Origin: Eunapius fragilis
Lineage: Eukaryota; Porifera; Demospongiae; Spongillida; Spongillidae
Assembly: GCA_963681505.1 (NCBI GenBank)
Contig: OY811985.1
Span: 4,857,183-4,921,182, forward strand
DNA: 64,000 bases
Direction of reading: 5' to 3'
Positions 35,129-44,600 of this stretch are shown one piece after another. Positions within the stretch are counted from its first letter, which is position 1, and every line of letters starts with the position of its first letter. Position numbers and translations under genes: made by a program. The notes beneath the pieces were generated by a model. It saw only the letters and a list, made by a program, of their open reading frames with translations. It had not been told where the DNA came from and did not search any database.

Positions 35129-36138
35129 GACTGCACTGCTTATTAACACACCATTCTCCGAAATAATTTTGATGACAAGTAAAAAAAAAAAGTTATAGTA
35201 CACACCTGACCCTGTATAGTGTGTGGAATGTGAGCGTGTTTACCCCCTACACACATCCACGTATTTTCTGCACTTACTATTGAACTGAATTAGTAGGAAC
35301 AAGAGAAGCTGCATTACTGGCGATATCTGTACAAGAGCGTTCGAAAAGTTACGAGGCGCATCGATTGCGTCATTAAAATATATATGCAGTGCATGGTAAC
35401 TTTTTTTCTTCTTCTTCTCTTATCAAATGCCAGTAATACACAAATTCAATACGTCATCCCCCCCCCCCCCCCCCCCCCCCCCCCTACCCACCCACCGCCT
35501 CCTTCCTCCCTCCCTGGCAACGGCAATCATGTACCTGGCATGACTTGAGCGGTGGCATCCCAAAGTAGGTTATATCCAAGGCTGCAACCTGCGTATATAC
35601 TATATAAAACGTAAATCGAGAGTGCGCGTAAAGTACTGGCTGTATAGCTAAGCCTCACCTGATAAGCGGATTGACTTTGTTATATTAGTGTTACACTGCG
35701 TAAAAAAACGGGTTTACGCAAGCGGTAAACACGATGTAAACATGAGGTAAAACTCAGGTTTACACATATTTACTTATGTTTACAACGAAGTAAACCTGAT
35801 GTTTACGCTATAGTGTAAATGTGGTAAAGGCTTGGTTTACGCGTGTTTACATATCGCAAATATGATGTCAAATGTTACATTTGGTATAGCTTTACACTTC
35901 CTCGTAAAAGTCAGATCTATATTTGGCACTATTGAGTGTGACAGCTTTTATTTTTAGATCTACAGCTAGCTAGCTACTCTTAATTTTAATTCATCACTTC
36001 AAATTGGTTAGCGTTGTGATGAATTGCAAAAACAAATAGTAGTAAATAGTAGTATAGTAGCATTCGCTGTTATGCATAATCAGTAGGCTTTCATAGTTTG
36101 TGCAGGTACACCTACTGATATATTTCATCGCGTATACG
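35129..36138. other. 5' flank of gene B and GTAAAC-rich segment
   Basis: To 35692 it copies the gene A flank (14381-14925), except for a C-run of about 26 bp at 35459-35484. From 35700 to 35870 the words GTTTAC and GTAAAC recur about nine times in both orientations. No gene is seen. Confidence 0.5.
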
Positions 36139-36393
36139 ATGTCAAAGTCTTGTAGGATTTGTGACAGTGTTTTGTCTCGTACACATTATGTCGCACTTTT
36201 TTCAAGGGAATCTTTGCAATCAGATCTTGCAAACAGGCTCAGCAAGGTTGCCGATGTCCCAGTGGCTTCTGAGGATGGTTTGTCCAGGTTCATTTGCATA
36301 CCTTGCAAAAACAAACTTGCTTCGCGCGGAACGGTATACGGAAAGGTTTACAAGCTAAGTATACGATTACGTTGGCCAGCGCATGCGCACTAA
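36139..36393 (+). CDS. Candidate first exon, C2-C2 zinc module (ZAD-like)
   Basis: ATG at 36139 opens MSKSCRICDSVLSRTHYVAL, then ANRLSKVADVPV and GLSRFICIPCKNKL. This is CxxC, about 46 residues, CxxC, with an LF-type hydrophobic core between. That matches the ZAD class of protein-protein zinc modules at the N-terminus of C2H2 factors, and similar modules in transposon-derived proteins. A donor probably lies near 36330-36350 (AACG/GTATAC or AAAG/GTTTAC). No downstream exon is seen because a retroelement fragment starts at 36467. Confidence 0.4.
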   Translation: MSKSCRICDSVLSRTHYVALFSRESLQSDLANRLSKVADVPVASEDGLSRFICIPCKNKLASRGTVYGKVYKLSIRLRWPAHAH

Positions 36394-36466
36394 CATAGTG
36401 GCAATAGGTACCAGGCCGTTTTAATTGACGGCCTGGGGACGAGGCTAGATTTGGCCGATTGTAAAA

Positions 36467-37320
36467 AAGAGGAGTTCGTTCTTCGAAAAGCGGGGGAGTG
36501 GGGGGGGTGCTGTATACTACAGGTCAATACCCATAAGGGTCTGTACAGGTATACACGCATACCTTTTGGTGTGGTATCGGCTCCGGCTTTGTTTCAGAAA
36601 ACCATGAATGTTATTCTTCAGGGCATGAAACACGTTATGTGTTACATTGATGACATTCTGGTAACCGGTTCAACTGAAAAGGAGCATTTTATCCAGTTAG
36701 AGGAGGTTTTGAAGCATTTACAACATCATGGTCTTAAGGTTAAAAGGATAAATGTGCCCTATTTCAAGATTCTGTTCAGTATCTTGGGCATAAAATTGAT
36801 GCCTCTGGAATCCATACCACAGATAGTAAGGTTGAGGCAGTAAAAAACGCTCCTGCACCTAAAAATGTCCAAGAATTGAGGTCGTTTCTGGGATTGTTGC
36901 ATTATTATGGAAGGTTTATTCAGCAATTATCGACATTATTACAGCCACTGAATGAACTCTTGAAGAGTAATAGAAGATGGAAATGGACTTCAGAGTGCAT
37001 TTGTTATAGCAAAGGAACGTTTGGTGTCTGCTCCAGTACTTGCACATTATGATCCAAGCTTACCATTAAAACTTGCTGGTGATGCTTCCGCTTATAGTAT
37101 CGGGGCAGTAATATCTCACACTTACCCAGATGGAGAGGAAAGTCCCATAGCTTTCGTTTCTCGGACACTTTCTGCAGCTGAACTTAGCTATTCTCAAATT
37201 GAAAAGGAATCCTTATCTCTAGTATATGGTGTAAAGAAATTCCCCCAATACTTGTATGGTTGTAAGTTTGTCCTGGTTACTGATCATATAAGCCCCTGGT
37301 CGTTAGTTCGTACAGCATAA
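36467..37320 (+). mobile_element. Second, internally deleted copy of the Gypsy-like element
   Basis: It begins with the leader word AGAGGAGTTCGTTCTT (also near 20778), then jumps to the reverse transcriptase region (THKGLYRYTRIPFG, YIDD) and ends in RNase H at the same TDH breakpoint as copy 1. Gag, protease and the first half of reverse transcriptase are missing (about 1.6 kb). A frameshift near 36755 and others break it. The shared 3' breakpoint shows it was already truncated before the duplication. Confidence 0.85.
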
Positions 37321-37849
37321 TTCTCCTCAATAGAACTGAATGGATGAACCATGAAATAGCTTGAATTTAGACTATGAGACGGGATTTACAACCAATTTTT
37401 TGCTCCATCAAGCAATGAAGTTGGACTAGCCCCTCAATTCGTGCACGCACATTTGCTTCTAATATCATACACTATAAGTATCTATGGTGTATTTTCTATA
37501 TGCCTATATATTACTTGGGGGGGGGGGGGGGAACTCCATCTTCAATGAAATTGTATTATGCATGATGTAGTCATGCAGGGATAATGTATAATATAATTAT
37601 ATGGGATCGTGGCAACGAAAAGAAGCATAAAAATTTTCCAGGAAAGAGCATCAAAGTTGACGCGTGCAATTAAAATGTACGCATAATTAAAAAATTCAGG
37701 CCACTGTAACTCCATGATGTACAGACTAATTTCAAGTGCTAAAGAAAGAAGTTGTAGAGGACATAGCTGACTCTTTGAATATGAAATAATTTGAAAACTT
37801 GAAAAAATATGCACTAGGTTCCTTTTTGCAGCCACCGTATATAATTATA

Positions 37850-38062
37850 CAGGGTGATTGGAAAGTCGCGCAAAATGGTATATAACTCCAGAATTGAACA
37901 TTTAAATAAACTGAGCAGTAACTTTTAAAACCACTAATTAATAACTTTATATTAATTACTGGCATATTTTCTGGTTCAATAGCATAATTTTTCAATGCTC
38001 ATCTATGGAGTTTTACCAGTTCTACCAATTCAAAGATTTTGCACGACTTTCCAATCACACTG
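37850..38062. mobile_element. TA-inserting miniature element, family 1 (copy in C block)
   Basis: Same 213-bp length, ends and TA flanks as 23690-23902; duplicated passively with the block. Confidence 0.75.
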
Positions 38063-38064
38063 TA

Positions 38065-38265
38065 TATGGGACAGTGTCTATCAATGATTTTCCGTGAACT
38101 CCAAAGAGCTTCTATCAAATGGTCGTTACTCATCCAAAATTGGGAAGTTATTAAGCACTGAATTTATAATTAGCCATGCAAGCGTTACTTTTCTTCTTTT
38201 GCTTGTCCTGGAAATTTTTAAAAAGTGTCACAAAGGTGCATGATTATGCTGGACACTGTCCCATA
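38065..38265. mobile_element. Miniature element, family 2 (copy in C block)
   Basis: Inverted ends TATGGGACAGTGTC / GACACTGTCCCATA. About 20 bp shorter than the copy at 23905-24121 because of an internal deletion. Confidence 0.65.
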
Positions 38266-38453
38266 TATATATGTGCATAGTGCTAGAAAAGGGAACCATT
38301 TAATAATTAAATCTAATATATAGTGTGACTGGTACATCCAAGGCAGAAGAATTGTATAGCGTAGTAGGACGACGGAAAATTGAGTAGATGCATGGCGAAA
38401 TCTAAAACAGCAAGGAAGTTGACTCATTTAGCCAAATCATAGAGTATATAAAC

Positions 38454-38459
38454 TTTAAT
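38454..38459 (-). promoter_or_regulatory. Candidate polyadenylation signal of gene C
   Basis: ATTAAA on the minus strand about 58 nt past the gene C stop; conserved with gene B. Confidence 0.4.
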
Positions 38460-38516
38460 GTTTCGCCAAAGAATTATATGCATGTCGGACTATATATTAC
38501 AAGCAGAAAATGCAAG

Positions 38517-38607
38517 TCAATTTACAGAGTCATAAATACACTCGTTTTCGATATTATCATACACTTCAGAAGTTTCGTACGCCTCAGGTATCCCATCACT
38601 TAAGCCG
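38517..38607 (-). CDS. Gene C terminal tail exon
   Basis: Same ITAM-like YDNI/YDSV end as gene B. A 2-nt deletion next to the stop changes TAA to a read-on of one residue (YDSVN) and TGA. It is 91 nt against 88 in B. Confidence 0.7.
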
Positions 38608-41600
38608 CTAAAAAATGGAATGCATACATGATGCAGAATCCGAGTTATGCACGTGTATACGATACGAAAACATATACCTCTCTCCGAAGCACGCATCGCC
38701 GGCCGTATTACTTTCGTAGTAGGTATCTCCGACATTGTTTTCGCTATGACTATCTCCGACCGCATTACTTTCGTAATCCGTACCTCCGGCATTATTATCT
38801 GCATTACTTGCGTAGTACGTATCTCCATTACTTTCGGCAGGAAGAGCAGCATGTGCTTGACTTCCCGCTAGGTTGGGTCTAATTGCATGTGTATAATAAA
38901 GAATAAATTGTACACTGTATTTATAAGGAGTTCTCTTGTTTGTTATATAGTGTCCGCGTACCTGTCGGGTCTGTGATGTTCATTGTCGCATTCTTGATAC
39001 ATTTCTTCAGGCTCTACTTCTCCTACACCCTCTGGTATTTCCTCCAATGTCATTGTTTTATCGCTACTGTGCATCGTTATAAAAATTTTAGTAATAACTG
39101 CAATGATTGTGCGACCCACATACTTCAGACTTCGCATGGTGCGATCATTATACGGCGTTAGTGTAAGAACTGCTTCTTTGTACCTTCTTTCGGCGATGAC
39201 GGTTCCTGACAGGTTCCTGCCAGTTTATGCATGAAAATAAATACGTGTGTACACACATATATATACCTTTCAACCGTGCTGTCGTCGAATGCACTATTGA
39301 GCACAGTAACACCTTCCGAGGCACCGCCGTTCCTTCCTATGTTTCCTAGATCGTATTTCCGCCTGTGAATGGTCGAGAGCATGCACTGCATGTGAACAAA
39401 CACCGCGAGCCTTTTGCAGCACTTACTTCAGTTGCCTTTTCGTGACCAAAAAGACCATCAGTACAACTAACATCATGATGAGAAGAAGGACAACAAACTC
39501 CGCAACGAGGGAGCCGGCAAGCAAAACAGGCGACCCGACGTTTGCGGTGGTCGGACCGTTTATGACGGAGACGGCTTTGCCGGAAGGAATTGGATATACG
39601 ATTTTAAAACAACAATTGGTGTTAAGGCAGGTTACACCTCAATAAAGCCACTGAACAACCTAGAAAAAATGCATACTTCAGTGTCTTTTACTATACTCAT
39701 GCCCTGGCCAAAGTTTTGATACTTCTGAGTTATTTGATCAGTTGCAGATCAAATTAGTTAGTCGTTACCATAACGGCGTACGGTCATTGCTATTGTTTTT
39801 TGCAATCGATAGAAAATCCGGATCGTCAAAGCTCTTTTTTTCATCTAAACTGTATATATATAATTTAGATTTAAGATGTTGCTAATTGTGGGTGCTATTT
39901 TTCTTTCGCCACTACTGCAATTATGGCTTTTATAAACAAAAACAAGCAGAAATTTTGTAGTGCTGCTGATACTTCTTATGTTTAAGATGGCCTCATCGCG
40001 TAATGTTGAATCAAAGTCACATAATAATACAACGTAATAATTAGCTATTCATTGTACATAATAATAATTATATGGGACCCCTTCTGGATAGTTTTTCAAG
40101 TTTTCAAATTTTTGGATTTTCCGTGAACACCCAAGAGTTTCTATCAAATGGTCCTTACGCATCCAAAATTGGACTATCCATCATAAAGTTATAAGGTACT
40201 GAATTTATAATTAGCCATACATTTCAATGTGAGCGTTACTTTTCTTTTGCTTGTCCTGTAAATTTTGATAAGGGGTGATTTTGCTGGACATTGTTCCATA
40301 TCATGATAAAAATCTTAAAAGTGTCGTAAAAATTTTGTTCGCACCCGTATATCAATTCATGCGGTCATATTATCCCATCCAATGGTAATGTCGCGCGGGA
40401 CAACTATACAGAAGCTTTTTTGTTAGTACCGTTTGAAGAGACGATCGTGCATGGTAAAGTGGGATGCATTAATATTAGTACAGGACCATATCATGGCTTG
40501 ACGTAGGTTACTCCGACAGTGTTACATATGTACAGGATGGTTTTCTTAGCCAACCTTATCGATCCAATAAATAAAAACCTTCTTTTGCTTCTATGAATGT
40601 AATGTATGAATATGAATGTAATTGTACGCGCTGCTTCTCAGCCATTTAGATATCCTTGCATTACTGCTGGAGCTATATATGCCGTCTATATACACTTCGT
40701 GTATAGGGCTTAATGAAATAAATATTTACTTTTAAACAGATGGCAGAAGCAACCAACTACAGCTTTGGGAGTTATTGCCCAAACTATATGTACAAAAAGG
40801 GTGTGTGAAAACACTTCCTCAAATACACAACACATAAACACACAACTCACATGTGAGTTCAACACACACAAAAACAACACCAGTAAACAGGCACAGTCCT
40901 GTACAAAACGGTATCTGTTTTTGTGCAGCACTGTGTCTGCTTCCAAGTGTTGTTTTTGTGTGTACATGCATGTGTTGAACTCACATGTGAGTTGTGCGTG
41001 TACATGTGTACGTGTTTACATGTTGTGCCATTGTGTGTGTATGTGTGTGTACGTGTGTGTGTGTGTGTGTGTAATAAATAGAACACACGCGTAGGCCTAC
41101 GTGTATAGGCACAAAAAAGCATGCGCGCGCAGTCAAAAACGCGCACACATGCTCAAAACCAAGCGATATAACACACGCACACACACATGCACACACACAA
41201 ATCGATAGTATAAAATACATAGAAGGAATGAACAGAAAAGACCCATAGTATGGTACAACTTCAACGAATTTCATATAAATGTTCGCCATTTACGCGCGCA
41301 CCCCATATACGCTAGGCGCCCGACGATAAATTGTTTGAAACCTGCCTAAATACCCCTGAGTGATCGAGTCAAAATAATCAACCGCTGCAAAAAAAAAAAA
41401 AAAAAAATGCATTCGTATGTCAAAGTAATAATACCTCACGGCAGGTACTTTTTTCTTTGGGGGGGGGGGGGGGGGGGTCATTGGAACACTGCATGCAGTG
41501 CAGGTAGGGTTGTACTTTATAGCCGTGCAGTTTCTTTATCTCCCAAACTGGCTATAAAGTACATTTGATGCCTAGGGCTGCATGCAAATAATAATTTTAA

Positions 41601-44600
41601 AGGCTTTCCTACGCCACATCAGTTATAATGTGGGCCAGAATAGGTACATCAAATATTATTTTGGCAGAAGATTAATTATTGTAAACATTATGTCCGTTAC
41701 CTGAATTTTGTCCTGACAGGAGAAGTACTGTACCATTGTAAGTTTGTCCCATCACACTGACCACAGCTGCTACATTAAACTGATAATCCTGAGGATTCGG
41801 TGTGCTAATAACTCCTTGCGTGACATCTCCCATAAAGAACTGGCTATAAAGTACATTTGATTGTCTTTCTCTGCCTCTGGTCCAGTAATACACATTGTAC
41901 CCAACAAGGGTTCCATCTGAAGGAATTGAAATACCTACCCAAGACACTTGGACAGCAGTTGTATTGTAGGCTGTCACAGAGATCCCTGTCACATTGGCTG
42001 TGGATTAGAGTTGATAATATTATGAATCTTGAGCCATGCCATGCAGCACAAGTTCCATAATTTAAATGTGAGGGAGCCATATTATATAATTTGGACATTT
42101 TATGATAAAACCAGGTTTATGCTATTTTCAGTAAGACCACTATACAATAGCAAACCCACATATCTTCCGAGCTAAATGACCCATTGAATGGAATCTCTTC
42201 TATAATATAGATTGGCGTGAAACAACTGGGAAATTGGTCTGACTTTCATCATCTGCAATATCGATTAAGTAAAAATCAATGATCTGCAGATTCCGATAGC
42301 AACAGGACTGCTTGCAATTTTGACGCTGGAGAGATGATCAGACGCTCCTTCGTTCAGTTTTATGTGTTTTTAACCCTTAAGGTTACCAAACTTTGGTATG
42401 GACGAGTGTAAAGGGCTCATAGTGTGTAAAAATAGAATTAAATACAGAACTGATTTAGCAACGTGTCAAAGGACGTGGGTCGTTCAGCTTGGAGGATATA
42501 TGGGTTTGAAATTGATGCAGTTTTATTGAAAAAGCACAAGGTTGGTTTTGTCATAAAACATCCCATATATAATATAGTGCTGTATTAAGTCATACTCACG
42601 AATGAATGCAGTGCTGGCTTGTAGGGAAGCTGGCTGCCCCGGTCCTATTATAGTCCAAGCTCTAATGTTGAACAGGTACATTGTGGACACATTTAACCCA
42701 GACACTATTGCCAATTGTTCGGTCACGTTGGCTGTTGGCAACAATCCTGACATCACCTGGTACTGTGTCACTACTCCATTAGGCATTAGGGGTGGCTGCC
42801 ACTGAAGGGTAATAGTTGTGAAGGTCCTCTGAAGAATTTTTACACCTGCAACAGGCCCTGGAACTGAATTGAGAGATGTGCAGAGTCATAAGCATTTCAA
42901 ACCCTTTTAACATGTGACATCATGCATAACCTCAAGCCAAAGGTGCTGTTTAGCATTTCAACCTCTTTACGTATGGCATCATACACAGCATCAAGCCAAA
43001 GGTGCTAACCAGTCTATAGGGCCGGCTTGAAACCATTAGAGAGAGCAGATGCAAGGGTCAAATTCATACTTGATGAGATTTTTGAGGACAGTATGTTATA
43101 GTCACATGTAGTATGTGTAGCTGATGGTCGTGATTGCTTTCTGTTATTGGCACCAGGCAGTGATACATTAAGATGAACAGATATCAATGATATGCCAAGC
43201 AAAGATCGCGATGATTTAAAAAGAGATGAAAGACTTAAAACTAAGGCTGAAGGAACTGAAACTGGTTGCCATGAAAAAGTAGGAAGGATTGCGTTTGGTT
43301 TTTCAGCCAAACAGTGCTAGCCTGACAACATAGTCTGGAACTAGTGTAAATAGGTACTGAATGTAATGAAGCTTTGGAGCTTATACAAAACTCGTATACA
43401 TCTGATGATTCAATTTAAACTGTAGCATGAGACCAGAAATAAAATGCAGAAAATCCATCAGCTGCATGTGACAGGTTCTACACTACCAAGTCCTTCCAGT
43501 TTACAAAATTCAAAAGCAATTGTATTTACAAAAACTAAATGAAGATTTGATTGATACAAAAGAAGATCTCAAATGATCATGGCAAATATCCCTGTGGGAT
43601 GAAGATAAATTGTTTCTGTTGCAACTTACATTGATTGCTTGTAATGACATCAATCAATACATAATGTACATGTATGTGCATAACAAGCAATAATACAGGG
43701 TGTTTGCGAAAGAACGCAACGCTTTAAAACTCCTATAACTCAGGATTGAAATTAATTAACTGGTTGATTTCTTTAACATATGTTGCAGTAGGTAGGCAAA
43801 TACAAACAATCCAATTAGATTTCAATTATTTAGATTTCAATTATTGTAAGCGGTTAAGCAACTATCAAATCCCTCATAAATCAAAATATTCAAAGCCCTC
43901 TATTAACAAAGTTATTCAAGATTGTGGTTTGCGATAATTGATTTTAATAACTAATAATAAGTAACACACGATCTGGATATGCGGTGGAACAGTACTGATT
44001 TCAAGTTCCTAGGTTCAATAGTGAGTTATTAACATTTAAGACCATCATTTGCTTTAAAGTTATTAAGGTTGAAGCTGTTATGTGGTAAATATTTTTAATA
44101 ACCATCATAAATTATTCACGTATAAAATGAAGTACAAAACACTACTTGATTTGGTTATGGATTATTTAATGGTGCGTTATTAAAACTCAAAGTTAATAAA
44201 GACGTAGTGGTCATATAGCTTTTTCAAGTTTGATTTGTTGTTTTGAAAATTAAATAGTAAAACGCCAATCAAATTTCATACTTTTTCAAAGTCTATTCTA
44301 TTCTGCAGTTTATAAATCACGTTATTAATTAAAAGTTGTCGTACATTGTTTTGTCAGTTTAGTTAATTGCAAGCTATTTGATTTTATCTTTTGAACGGCT
44401 AAAGATAAACGAATTATAACAATGCAGTTCGTATTTGACTAAACGTGGTTATTGTAGGCTCATAAATTCATTTAGATTGACAATCCTATTAATGGATTAT
44501 ATTCATTTTAAAGCGTTGCGCTCTTTTGCAAAGACCCTGTATAAAAGTGTAGTCTGATGATGTGGAAGGTCACAAAGATGTGATAATGGAAACAAGTCTA

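Larger units (their letters stand above)
37321..38516. other. 3' flank of gene C, copy of 23223-24369
   Basis: It repeats the gene B downstream sequence with small indels: a G-run (37517-37530), both miniature elements and the candidate ATTAAA signal. It has extra sequence at 37422-37500 that copy B lacks. No gene. Confidence 0.7.
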
